Shown here: in pieces, positions 33,577 to 41,752 of the stretch
Numbering within the stretch: the stretch's first letter is position 1
Layout of the letters: each line of letters opens with the position of its first letter
Source: Veillonella_A intestinalis
GTDB lineage: Bacteria; Bacillota; Negativicutes; Veillonellales; Veillonellaceae
Assembly: GCF_943192895.1 (NCBI RefSeq)
Contig: NZ_CALPCB010000002.1
Coordinates: forward strand, 124,001-188,000
Reading direction: 5' to 3'
Length of the DNA stretch: 64,000 nucleotides
Translations under genes and position numbers: made by a program
The notes under the pieces: model-generated
Database searches by the model: none
The model's input: only the letters and a program-made list of their open reading frames with translations
Told to the model about the DNA's origin: nothing

Positions 33577-34458
33577 GTGCTTATACAACAATTAATCAAT
33601 GGCTTGACCCTCGGCAGCTCATATGCGGTTATAGCGTTGGGTTTAACCCTAGTTTTTGGGGTTTTAAATATTATTAATATGGCTCATGGTGGCATTTTTA
33701 TGCTCGGAGCTTTTATTGGACTTTTACTGGTAACTGAATTTCATGTTAATATTTTTGTCGCTATTCTTGGTGCTATGCTTGGCGGTGCTGTTTTAGGGTA
33801 TATACTCGAAGTATGTGCTTTACGACCTTTACGACGCAAAAAAGTATCTCATTTGGCACCTCTTATTAGCACTATAGGGGTGTCTATTTTTTTAGAAAGT
33901 ATGGCCTTACTAATCTGGGGTCCACAGACACGTTCTTTCCCTACAGAATTTACTGGTAGTGTTATTGATTTTCAATTATTTAAAATTTCTACGGTTCAAA
34001 TCATTAGTTTAGGAACGGCGATTTTATTGATGGTGGCCTTAAATATTTGGTTAAAACGCACTAAAATTGGTAAAGCAATTCGTGCCACGTCTTTAAGCAC
34101 GGAAACAGCTTCTTTATTAGGTGTAAATACTAATTTTATTATTTCCTTAACGGTTATGGTAGCCTCTGCGTTAGGCGCTGCCGCAGGGGTATTAGTAGGT
34201 CTTACCTTTGATGCGATTGAACCTATGATGGGTGTCGTTATTGGCTTTAAAGGTCTAGCTGTACTGATTTTAGGTGGCTTAGGAAATATACCAGGGGCTA
34301 TGGCAGGGGGCTTTATTTTAGGCCTTGCTGAAGTATTAACAGTTGCTTATGGTGATTCATCGTATCGAGATGCAGTCGCATTTGGTCTTATTATTGTATT
34401 ATTATTCTGGCGTCCACAAGGGCTTTTTGGCGCTAAAGATAAAGGGGGTCGACCATAA
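33577..34458 (+). CDS. livH: Branched-chain amino-acid ABC permease LivH
   Basis: 293 residues with about eight membrane segments. NGLTLGSSYAVIALGLTLVFGVLNIINMAHG is the family N-terminus, and VLILGGLGNIPGAMAGGFILGLAE the conserved C-terminal loop. It starts with GTG (33577) behind AAAGGAG. It forms the importer pore with LivM; the livM ATG overlaps its stop by one base. Confidence 0.95.
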   Translation: MLIQQLINGLTLGSSYAVIALGLTLVFGVLNIINMAHGGIFMLGAFIGLLLVTEFHVNIFVAILGAMLGGAVLGYILEVCALRPLRRKKVSHLAPLISTIGVSIFLESMALLIWGPQTRSFPTEFTGSVIDFQLFKISTVQIISLGTAILLMVALNIWLKRTKIGKAIRATSLSTETASLLGVNTNFIISLTVMVASALGAAAGVLVGLTFDAIEPMMGVVIGFKGLAVLILGGLGNIPGAMAGGFILGLAEVLTVAYGDSSYRDAVAFGLIIVLLFWRPQGLFGAKDKGGRP

Positions 34459-35483
34459 TGGATATTTTTAATCCCTATTATCTACAAATTTTTATGTTTA
34501 TGATTATAAATGCTATTATGGGCATTTCAATTTATATTACATTGGCTACCGGACAGCTTAGTCTTGGCGCAGCAGGTTTTATGAGTGTAGGAGCTTATGT
34601 AGCGGCATTGTTAACATTAAAGCTATCTTTACCGATTAGTTTGGCTATTTTAATTGGAGGCCTATGTGCCATGTTAGTAGCCTTCGTTATTGGCTTACCA
34701 ACTACACGTTTACAGGGTTTATATTTAGCGATTGCCACATTAGGGTTTGGTGAAGTAGTACGCGTTATTTTCCTTAATTTAGAAATTACTAATGGTGCTT
34801 TGGGCTTATCAGGTATTCCATCAATTGCACAAGAAATAACTGTCTTTTTTTATGAAATAGGACTTGATGGTATAGGCGATTTAGATGCACAAACATTAGG
34901 CAATATTGGTTTAGTCATTATATTGCTTGTTTTACTCGCTTTATTAATTTTCTTCTGTGTACGCATTAATAACAGCCGAATTGGTCGTGCATTTGCCGCC
35001 ATTAAGGCGGATGCTCATGCAGCCGAATTGATGGGGATTAATGTAGTGTATTATAAAATGGCAGCCTTTATGATTGGCGCATTTATCGCTGGTATTGGTG
35101 GCGGTTTGTACGCGCATATTACATTCTTTATTAATCCTACTGATTTTAGCTATCACAAAGTAGTACAAATACTATTATATCCAGTCTTTGGCGGTTCAAA
35201 TGTAGTGTGGGGTTCATTATTAGGTTCTTTTGTCTTAACCTTATTACCTGAAGTATTACGCTTTATGGCTGATTACCGAGATGTAATTTATGGTATTTTG
35301 TTAGTCGTGCTTATGGCTGTTCGCCCCGATGGTTTGATTACCGAACAAGTGGTTGATCGTATCGGTAGAAAATTTGGTTGGATTAAAGATTATCAACCAA
35401 CTGGTGAGCAGCAGGTTTTAACAGAACGTTTTCAACGTATGAGGGCTGAACATTTAGAGCAGCCTAAAGAACATAAACGATAG
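34458..35483 (+). CDS. livM: Branched-chain amino-acid ABC permease LivM
   Basis: 341 residues with about nine to ten membrane segments. TGQLSLGAAGFMSVGAYVAALL and FGGSNVVWGSLLGS are family motifs, and the cytoplasmic loop INNSRIGRAFAAIKADAHAAELMGIN contains the ATPase-docking sequence. It overlaps livH by one base (TAATG). The basic, charged C-terminal tail of about 45 residues is longer than the core fold needs. Confidence 0.95.
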   Translation: MDIFNPYYLQIFMFMIINAIMGISIYITLATGQLSLGAAGFMSVGAYVAALLTLKLSLPISLAILIGGLCAMLVAFVIGLPTTRLQGLYLAIATLGFGEVVRVIFLNLEITNGALGLSGIPSIAQEITVFFYEIGLDGIGDLDAQTLGNIGLVIILLVLLALLIFFCVRINNSRIGRAFAAIKADAHAAELMGINVVYYKMAAFMIGAFIAGIGGGLYAHITFFINPTDFSYHKVVQILLYPVFGGSNVVWGSLLGSFVLTLLPEVLRFMADYRDVIYGILLVVLMAVRPDGLITEQVVDRIGRKFGWIKDYQPTGEQQVLTERFQRMRAEHLEQPKEHKR

Positions 35484-35493
35484 GAGGATAGCC

Positions 35494-36252
35494 ATGTTAT
35501 TAGAACTAAATGACGTAAGTAAACGCTTTGGCGGTATTGCTGCTTTGACAGGCATATCCTTTGGTGTTGAACAAGGTGAAGTATATGGTGTAATTGGTCC
35601 TAATGGAGCCGGTAAAACAACCTTATTTAATTTAATTACTGGTGTATTTCCTGTATCAGACGGTGAAATTGTATTTGATGGTTTATCCATTGTTGGTATT
35701 AAGCCTCATCGTACGGTAGAAATGGGGATTGCGCGCACCTTTCAAAACATTCGGCTTTTTGGCAATATGACAGCTTTGGACACCGTATTTACTGGTATGC
35801 ATTGTCGAACGGGTTCTGGCTTTTTAAGTAGTTTTTTACGAACTAAACGGCAGCGCATTGAAGAAGAACGCTGTCGTGGAATTGCCTATGAATTTCTTGA
35901 ATTTGTAGGTTTAGCTGAAGATGCTAATACAGTGGCTACTTCTTTGCCCTATGGCAAACAGCGAAGACTTGAAATAGCGAGGGCTTTAGCAACACATCCG
36001 CAATTAATTTTGTTGGATGAACCTGCAGCGGGTATGAATGATAGTGAAACGGAATTATTGCGTCAATTGATTGGTAAAATTCGCGATTTAGGAATTACTG
36101 TTATTGTTATTGAACATGATATGTCATTAATGATGAATATTTGTGATCGATTAGTGGTGTTTAATTTTGGTAAAAAAATTGCAGAAGGAACGCCAGCTGA
36201 AATTCAAGCCAATCCATTAGTTATTGAAGCGTATTTAGGGAAGGAGGCATAA
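35494..36252 (+). CDS. livG: Branched-chain amino-acid ABC ATPase LivG
   Basis: 252 residues. Walker A GPNGAGKTT, Walker B LILLDEPAAGMND and the IARTFQNIRLFGNMTALD segment identify LivG. The signature is written SLPYGKQRRLEIARAL, the LivG variant of LSGGQ. It pairs with LivF to energise LivHM. AGGAGG lies just before the ATG. One base separates it from livF. Confidence 0.96.
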   Translation: MLLELNDVSKRFGGIAALTGISFGVEQGEVYGVIGPNGAGKTTLFNLITGVFPVSDGEIVFDGLSIVGIKPHRTVEMGIARTFQNIRLFGNMTALDTVFTGMHCRTGSGFLSSFLRTKRQRIEEERCRGIAYEFLEFVGLAEDANTVATSLPYGKQRRLEIARALATHPQLILLDEPAAGMNDSETELLRQLIGKIRDLGITVIVIEHDMSLMMNICDRLVVFNFGKKIAEGTPAEIQANPLVIEAYLGKEA

Positions 36253-36253
36253 G

Positions 36254-36964
36254 ATGCTAAAGTTAGAAGGTGTTGTAGCTGGTTATGGCAATATAACCGC
36301 TATAAAGAATATTAGCTTTGAAGTGCCTGAAGGTTCTATTGTTTCACTTATTGGTGCTAATGGGGCTGGTAAATCTACAACGATGCGTACCATTATGGGG
36401 TTATTAAATCCTTCTGAAGGGGCTATTACCTTTGATGGCGTGAATATCTGTTATAAGAAGACTCACGATATAGTAAAACAAGGGATTTCTTTAGTTCCAG
36501 AAGGCCGTCAAATATTGCAAGATATGTCTGTGTATGAAAACTTAGAAATGGGGGCTTATACACGCAAAGATAAGGAAATAGAGCAAGATATTAAAGCTGT
36601 GTTTCAAAGATTTCCTATTTTAGATGAACGCAGTTATCAGCTTGGTGGCACTTTGTCGGGCGGACAGCAGCAAATGCTGGCGATTGGTCGAGCCCTAATG
36701 GCACGGCCTAAGTTATTGCTATTGGATGAACCATCTATGGGACTCGCACCTTTAGTAGTTAATGATATTTTTAAAACCATAAAAGAGATTAATGAGGCTG
36801 GTACTACTGTGTTGTTGGTAGAACAGAATGCACGGCAAGCTTTAAAAATTTCTGACTATGCTTATGTATTAGAAACAGGTAAAATTGTGCTTCATGGTAC
36901 TGCCCAAGAGATTGCTAATAATCCAAGAGTAATGGATGCTTATTTGGGCGGAAAATCTGAATAA
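36254..36964 (+). CDS. livF: Branched-chain amino-acid ABC ATPase LivF
   Basis: 236 residues, completing the LivKHMGF importer. Walker A GANGAGKST, signature LSGGQQQM and Walker B LLLLDEPSMGLAP are present. ISLVPEGRQILQDMSVYENLEMGAY is characteristic of LivF. A GGAGGC ribosome site lies in the end of livG. No U-tailed terminator follows, but a 12-bp inverted repeat lies 22 nt downstream. Confidence 0.96.
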   Translation: MLKLEGVVAGYGNITAIKNISFEVPEGSIVSLIGANGAGKSTTMRTIMGLLNPSEGAITFDGVNICYKKTHDIVKQGISLVPEGRQILQDMSVYENLEMGAYTRKDKEIEQDIKAVFQRFPILDERSYQLGGTLSGGQQQMLAIGRALMARPKLLLLDEPSMGLAPLVVNDIFKTIKEINEAGTTVLLVEQNARQALKISDYAYVLETGKIVLHGTAQEIANNPRVMDAYLGGKSE

Positions 36965-36985
36965 GAGGGAATAGAATGTGGATGA

Positions 36986-37031
36986 CTAGTGCAAATTAAA
37001 GATTTGAAATAAAATTTTAAATTTGCACTAG
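36986..37031 (+). repeat. 12-bp perfect inverted repeat after livF
   Basis: CTAGTGCAAATT (36986-36997) and AATTTGCACTAG (37020-37031) are exact complements around a 22-nt AT-rich loop. There is no T run on either side. It may end or stabilise the liv message, or be a protein-binding dyad ahead of the tRNA promoter at 37124. The rest of 36965-37123 shows nothing recognisable. Confidence 0.6.
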
Positions 37032-37123
37032 ACAAAGTGGTTAGAAAAATGGTAGAATTATTTTCGTTGTTAAGGCTTATGTAAGTAGGAAAAAGAAGCT
37101 TAAAAATCTTTTAAAAAAGTTGC

Positions 37124-37152
37124 TTGACATTTACTGCTGAAACCCCTATAAT
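37124..37152 (+). promoter_or_regulatory. Consensus promoter of the tRNA cluster
   Basis: TTGACA (37124-37129) and TATAAT (37147-37152) with a 17-nt spacer; both boxes match the consensus fully. It fires into the five-tRNA array. The stretch ACCCC between the boxes and the start is GC-richer than the surroundings. Confidence 0.93.
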
Positions 37153-37169
37153 AACAAAGTAACGTAAAC

Positions 37170-37245
37170 GGCCCCGTGGTGTAGCGGTTAACATGTCGCC
37201 CTGTCACGGCGAAGATCGTCAGTTCAAATCTGATCGGGGTCGCCA
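37170..37245 (+). tRNA. tRNA-Asp (GTC)
   Basis: 76 nt with encoded CCA. The acceptor GGCCCCG pairs with CGGGGTC (one G-T), and the anticodon stem TCGCC/GGCGA encloses loop CTGTCAC, anticodon GTC. Discriminator G, as expected for Asp. Confidence 0.97.
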
Positions 37246-37250
37246 CGTTT

Positions 37251-37326
37251 GCCCCGGTAGCTCAGTCGGTAGAGCAAAGGACTGAAAATCCTTGTGTCGA
37301 CAGTTCGATTCTGTCCTGGGGCACCA
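37251..37326 (+). tRNA. tRNA-Phe (GAA)
   Basis: 76 nt with encoded CCA. The anticodon stem AAGGA/TCCTT encloses loop CTGAAAA, anticodon GAA. Discriminator A. Confidence 0.97.
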
Positions 37327-37331
37327 TGTGT

Positions 37332-37406
37332 GCGGAAATAGCTCAGTGGTAGAGCACCGCCTTGCCAAGGCGGGGGTCGCGAGTTCGAATCTCGTTTTCC
37401 GCTCCA
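37332..37406 (+). tRNA. tRNA-Gly (GCC)
   Basis: 75 nt with encoded CCA. The anticodon stem CCGCC/GGCGG encloses loop TTGCCAA, anticodon GCC. Discriminator U (37403). Confidence 0.97.
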
Positions 37407-37413
37407 CTTTTTT

Positions 37414-37488
<75 letters not shown>

Positions 37489-37504
37489 TATATATTCCAC
37501 CCAT

Positions 37505-37593
37505 GCCGGGGTGGCGGAACAGGCAGACGCAACGGACTTAAAATCCGTCGGTTGGAGACAACCGTACCGGTTCGATTCCGGTCCTCGGCACCA
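37505..37593 (+). tRNA. tRNA-Leu (TAA)
   Basis: 89 nt, with the long variable arm of class II tRNAs (GTCGGTTGGAGACAACCG) and encoded CCA. The loop CTTAAAA gives anticodon TAA. Discriminator A. Confidence 0.97.
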
Positions 37594-37596
37594 TTT

Positions 37597-37628
37597 AGAC
37601 TGAACATTCGTGTTCAGTCTATTTTTAT
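37597..37628 (+). terminator. Intrinsic terminator of the tRNA cluster
   Basis: AGACTGAACA and TGTTCAGTCT form a perfect stem with TTCG loop (37597-37620), then T-rich sequence. Confidence 0.92.
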
Positions 37629-37813
37629 TTTAAGAAGTTTTAATTCAAAAGAAGGAGTTTTAATCCTCCATAGCGAACTATATAAATGAAGAATTAATCA
37701 TAGCCATAAAATGATTATTTTAGCAGCTAAGTCTTTAGCTGTTAGTTTTAAAAGGTAATTGCTAGGAATGGATTGCTTAGTAGCTGTAAGGCCTAGCTAA
37801 AGGAGGATTTTGT

Positions 37814-38266
37814 ATGAACTTTGAACTTCGGGATGGTCACAAGTATATTGATGAAGTAAAAAAATTATTTGTCGATTATGTTCGGTCCCTTGGTGTAGCG
37901 GCCGATATAAAGGAATTTGAAGGATTAGAAGATAAGTACAAAGGGGAACGCGAAGCTTTATATATTGCCTTTGTAGACAATGTACCAGCTGGTTGTGTAG
38001 CATTACGTCATGTGAACTATGAAACAGCTGAAATGAAACGCTTGTATGTACGTCCAGAATTTCGTCGTACGGGCCTTGGTATGAATATTGCTCATATTAT
38101 TGTAGAAGAAGCTAAAGAAAAAGGCTACAAGACTTTATTATTGGATAGTTTGCCTAGCATAGAAAGCGCTAAGGAATTATATAAAGCATTAGGTTTTAAG
38201 AGTACTGATAGAAACGTGAAAAAGCCTGTACGTACGGTTGTTCATTTATCCTTGCCATTGGCATAA
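37814..38266 (+). CDS. GNAT family N-acetyltransferase
   Basis: 150 residues, a single GNAT domain. The acetyl-CoA loop is in RLYVRPEFRRTGLGMNIAHIIVEEA (R/Q-x-x-G-x-G written RRTGLG), and LYKALGFK is the closing motif. Substrate is not visible. AAAGGAGG precedes the ATG, and the leader 37629-37813 contains small inverted repeats but no clear promoter. It is convergent with the phosphoethanolamine-transferase-like gene and shares its terminator. Confidence 0.9.
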   Translation: MNFELRDGHKYIDEVKKLFVDYVRSLGVAADIKEFEGLEDKYKGEREALYIAFVDNVPAGCVALRHVNYETAEMKRLYVRPEFRRTGLGMNIAHIIVEEAKEKGYKTLLLDSLPSIESAKELYKALGFKSTDRNVKKPVRTVVHLSLPLA

Positions 38267-38327
38267 AATTTTCAATCTGAAGTCTTGGTATATTCATTAC
38301 TAGTGAGGGTTGTCTATAATTTGAAAT

Positions 38328-38368
38328 AAAAAAGCGAAGTAGGCTGTTATAGCTTACTTCGCTTTTGT
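38328..38368. terminator. Bidirectional terminator between GNAT and the transferase gene
   Basis: AAAGCGAAGTAGGCT (38331-38345) pairs with AGCTTACTTCGCTTT (38351-38365) with one G-T pair; A runs on the left and T on the right let it act on both strands. Confidence 0.9.
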
Positions 38369-38371
38369 GGT

Positions 38372-40198
38372 TTATGGATCTACTGCTTCTGGATCATTCG
38401 TCAAAGGCTCTTGTCCCAATAAGGTTGTCAAATTATACTTGTCAAAGCGATAATTTGGATTGGAGAAGTCACGACTTCGATCATATCGATTGGAAGGCGC
38501 TTGTAGAATGCCTGATATAAAATCATAGAGTAAATCATTAGTAAAATATTTGTGTTCATGATCTCGTAGAATTGAAGTAGTTTCAGGGAAGGCCGCTTCA
38601 TATTCTGGGGATACATATACCCAGAGCGGGATACGTGTCATATCAAAATCAAAAATATCTGGATTGTGAGAATGATGTAAACTTTCACCATGGTCGGAGA
38701 AATAAATCATAGCTTGTAAATTTAATTTGTTTTTACCATAGGTATAGATTTGCTGTAAGAGCCAATCTGTGTATAGTTGACTATTGGCATAGGCTTCTTT
38801 GCCACGAGGTACTTCGCCAACTTTCCATTTACTGAATTCATGCGGATAGCGATCATTATAATAAATGTGACTGCCCATAATATGAATTACAATAAAGTTA
38901 TTTTTATAAGGCTCTATTTGATCAAGTAATGGTAATAATACGCCATCATATTTGTCAGAGAACATATATGCTTCATGGGCCCAGAGAGGGCGATCAGCTG
39001 TTTTAGCAATCAGTGAAATAGCCGTATCATATTCGCCATATACGCCTTGATTACTAAACCAACTTGTAAAGTAACCAGCTTTTTTAGCTACATCCAAAAT
39101 GCTGGCTGATTCTAAAAATGGCTTATCGTCATATTGATTACGTTCTGTAAGTGCTCTTTCTAATGTAGGCACTGTTTGCACATATGAAGAATAGGCATTG
39201 CGGAAAAAGATAAAGTTAGGATTATTGGCAGCCATTTCACTTTGCCATGGGGTATCTTCATATTCGAAATTAGGATTGTATACTTTCATATAATTTTTTG
39301 AAGAAGATTCACCGATGACTAAGATTACGGTACCTGGTACTTTTTGCGCTGCTGTATCTGTATTTGTTAATTGTAACTCATTATATATGGCCTGATGTTT
39401 ATCACTATATTGTTGTAATTCTTTCATATATGTGGCTACATCACACCAGTTTTTTACTATATCAGTTTGATAAAAGCCAAAGGGCAGATAGATAGCACAA
39501 CTTAAACAAATAATACTTAAACCACCAAGGCGGAATTTACTCATCGCTTGACGGCGGGCAAGTTTACTCATGCCCTCATTTGACCAGTAGTAGAATAAAA
39601 ATAGAAGAATGGCTCCTAAGGTCATAGCCATGAGGCCCCAGATTCCTCCAGCACTTTTTAAGAAACCAAATGCTTCTTCTGGATTCGTTTGATATAATGC
39701 CATAAGGGTTGCTGGCGTTAAACAATGCCAAGTCTTTATGTAGTAGCCAATCTGAATTATAGGTATTATAGAAAGGCTCCATTGTATTAGCGCTATAATA
39801 AGGCTTACCCTACGTCGATAGGGTAAGTGATAGGCTATAAAGTAATGGATTAAGCTAAGTCCCATAAAGAGCAAGGCGCCAAATAAGAAATCTGAAAAGA
39901 ATTCATAAAAGTAAAATGGTTTTGTATACGACCAGTGATATAGTAGTGGATATGTAAGGGCCCAGCTAAAGCCCAATAGACCATGGCCTAAAAATACACG
40001 ATGCCACAAGGTACTACGAATTAATTGCTGAAATAAAGCTAGACCTAAGATGGAAGGGATAGCCAGTAAAGTTATATCTTCCCAATCAAAACCCAAGGTA
40101 ATAGGTTCGTAAATATAGTAAAAGACGGCAAAGATGAGGATACACCACAAGGCTGCCTGTAAGATGGCGTTGCGCCACCAAAAAGTAAGTGGTTTCAT
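38372..40198 (-). CDS. Phosphoethanolamine transferase-like sulfatase-fold membrane enzyme
   Basis: 608 residues. Five hydrophobic segments occupy about residues 10-245, followed by an extracytoplasmic sulfatase/alkaline-phosphatase domain (about 285-590). This is the EptA/EptC layout; these enzymes add phosphoethanolamine to lipid A or core sugars. The nucleophile region is VIGESSSKNYM (GESSS at residues 296-300), where most relatives have Thr. Metal-site candidates include HIMGSHIYY and FSDHGESLHHSHNPD. The ATG at 40198 follows AAAGGA; a TTG two codons earlier is possible. It is one of only two - strand genes and points to an outer membrane with modified LPS, though the exact acceptor is unknown. 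Confidence 0.88.
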   Translation of the reverse strand: MKPLTFWWRNAILQAALWCILIFAVFYYIYEPITLGFDWEDITLLAIPSILGLALFQQLIRSTLWHRVFLGHGLLGFSWALTYPLLYHWSYTKPFYFYEFFSDFLFGALLFMGLSLIHYFIAYHLPYRRRVSLIIALIQWSLSIIPIIQIGYYIKTWHCLTPATLMALYQTNPEEAFGFLKSAGGIWGLMAMTLGAILLFLFYYWSNEGMSKLARRQAMSKFRLGGLSIICLSCAIYLPFGFYQTDIVKNWCDVATYMKELQQYSDKHQAIYNELQLTNTDTAAQKVPGTVILVIGESSSKNYMKVYNPNFEYEDTPWQSEMAANNPNFIFFRNAYSSYVQTVPTLERALTERNQYDDKPFLESASILDVAKKAGYFTSWFSNQGVYGEYDTAISLIAKTADRPLWAHEAYMFSDKYDGVLLPLLDQIEPYKNNFIVIHIMGSHIYYNDRYPHEFSKWKVGEVPRGKEAYANSQLYTDWLLQQIYTYGKNKLNLQAMIYFSDHGESLHHSHNPDIFDFDMTRIPLWVYVSPEYEAAFPETTSILRDHEHKYFTNDLLYDFISGILQAPSNRYDRSRDFSNPNYRFDKYNLTTLLGQEPLTNDPEAVDP

Positions 40199-40290
40199 AG
40201 TCAAGTCCTTTGTAATATAATATCATCAATACGATAGCAGAATTAGGGCAAAATTACAAGGAGATAATAGGATTTTACCTATACTTTAGG

Positions 40291-40320
40291 TTGTTAAATA
40301 GTAAATTTCTATGATACAAT
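40291..40320 (+). promoter_or_regulatory. Candidate promoter of the scpA operon
   Basis: TTGTTA (40291-40296) and TACAAT (40315-40320) with an 18-nt spacer. The transcript would start near 40327 and meet a terminator-like hairpin within 60 nt. Confidence 0.55.
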
Positions 40321-40351
40321 GAGAAAAAGGTTATCGAGACTTCGTGATAGC

Positions 40352-40385
40352 AATAAGAGGGGCCTATAACCCCTCTTATTTGTTT
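40352..40385 (+). terminator. Terminator-like hairpin in the scpA leader, possible attenuator
   Basis: AATAAGAGGGG (40352-40362) and CCCCTCTTATT (40370-40380) form a perfect stem, followed by TGTTTG. It lies between the candidate promoter and scpA. GGTTAT (40329-40334) could pair with ATAACC (40366-40371), which would break the stem, an arrangement seen in attenuators. Confidence 0.6.
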
Positions 40386-40407
40386 GACTATAAGGTGAGG
40401 AGACAGG

Positions 40408-41145
40408 ATGAAATCCTACGAATATAAGTTGGCTGTATTTGAAGGGCCTTTGGATTTATTACTCCATTTAATTGAAAAGCATAAAATAGATATATATGAT
40501 ATTCCTATTGTAGAAATTACTTCACAATACATGGCACAACTTGAATTATGGCAAACTTTTGATATTCAATATAGTAGTGAGTTCTTAGTCATGGCAGCGA
40601 CTTTATTACAGATTAAATCTCGCATGCTATTGCCACGAACAGCCCCTTTAAATCCAGAGGAAACGGAAGATCCTCGTGATGAATTGGTGGCTAATTTATT
40701 AGAGTATAAACAAATTAAAGAGTTGACCGATGCATTGACTGCAAAGACAGAAATAAGTAGTCAAAGTTTTAGTCGTCCTGATGCGTTAAGTCAATGGGGA
40801 CAAGAATCTGTATTTCGTTTTGATATTGCTCAATTATATACAATCTTTAAATCTTGCTATGAACGGGCACAAGAAGTAGTACCTGAACCGCCTAAGGTTA
40901 AAGTGGAAAAAGAAGCGTATAGTTTAGAGGAGATGATTGATTCCCTATTGTTACGAGCTAAACAAACACGTCGTTTTAGTTTTGTCGCATTGTTGGAAGA
41001 AACTACAGTAAGAGCTGCGAAAGTAACTATGTTTATTGCTGTACTCGAATTGCTGAAACGACAGATTTTTAGCATTAGTGCTCCTAATGAGGGAAATAAT
41101 GATGGTTCTTTGCAAGATGTAACACTAATTAGTGAAGTTATTTAA
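40408..41145 (+). CDS. scpA: Segregation and condensation protein A
   Basis: 245 residues, the kleisin subunit that bridges SMC heads with ScpB during chromosome organisation. YKLAVFEGPLDLLLHLIEKHKIDIYDIPIVEIT is the signature N-terminus, and SFVALLEETTVRAAKVTMFIAVLELLKRQ the C-terminal winged helix. GGTGAGGAGA precedes the ATG. scpB follows after 45 nt. Confidence 0.96.
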   Translation: MKSYEYKLAVFEGPLDLLLHLIEKHKIDIYDIPIVEITSQYMAQLELWQTFDIQYSSEFLVMAATLLQIKSRMLLPRTAPLNPEETEDPRDELVANLLEYKQIKELTDALTAKTEISSQSFSRPDALSQWGQESVFRFDIAQLYTIFKSCYERAQEVVPEPPKVKVEKEAYSLEEMIDSLLLRAKQTRRFSFVALLEETTVRAAKVTMFIAVLELLKRQIFSISAPNEGNNDGSLQDVTLISEVI

Positions 41146-41190
41146 GCCTTTGAATCAGTTTATGTATAAAGAAAGGTATGAAAATAGAGT

Positions 41191-41742
41191 ATGACAGATG
41201 TGAATCAGCCTACGGAAGCGATGTTATTGGCCCATGTAGAGGCCGTTTTATTTTCAGCGGCCAAACCAGTACCACTCGCTCTTTTAAGTGAATTATTTAA
41301 TCTCTCTGAAGATGAATTAGATCACTTATTACAACTCTATAATGAGCAATTAGTAAAGAATCAACGCGGGCTGCGACTTAAGATTAGCGGTGTAGGTGCT
41401 GAATTGGTAAGTGCACCTGAAAGTAGCGCTTATGTGAGTCAAATTCGACAGCGCGAAGATCGTTTGTCTCCAGCCGCAATGGAGACTTTAGCAGTGATTG
41501 CATTTAAGCAGCCTGTGACAAAGAGTGAAATAGAAGAAATACGTGGTGTAAATTGTGAAAAAGTGTTAAAACAGCTAGTCACGCGGGATTTAGTCATGGA
41601 ATTAGGACGGAAGGAAAGTATAGGACGTCCTGTTATATATGGCACTACGGATACTTTCTTACGTAGTGTAGGGATTGAGTCTGTAGAGACATTGAAGCAA
41701 GAAGTAATTGAAGATATAGCAATTGAGCATAAGGAGGCGTAA
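41191..41742 (+). CDS. scpB: Segregation and condensation protein B
   Basis: 183 residues with the paired winged-helix pattern: AHVEAVLFSAAKPVPLALLSELF at the start and LSPAAMETLAVIAFKQPVTKSEIEEIRGVN in the middle. It binds ScpA within the SMC-ScpAB condensin. rluB follows 10 nt downstream, the usual Firmicute order. Confidence 0.96.
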   Translation: MTDVNQPTEAMLLAHVEAVLFSAAKPVPLALLSELFNLSEDELDHLLQLYNEQLVKNQRGLRLKISGVGAELVSAPESSAYVSQIRQREDRLSPAAMETLAVIAFKQPVTKSEIEEIRGVNCEKVLKQLVTRDLVMELGRKESIGRPVIYGTTDTFLRSVGIESVETLKQEVIEDIAIEHKEA

Positions 41743-41752
41743 AGATATACTG

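Noticed and set aside
37629..37813. A riboswitch upstream of the GNAT gene
   Set aside because: Several short inverted repeats (including one near the ribosome site) are present, but no known aptamer pattern; chance pairing in AT-rich DNA is as likely.
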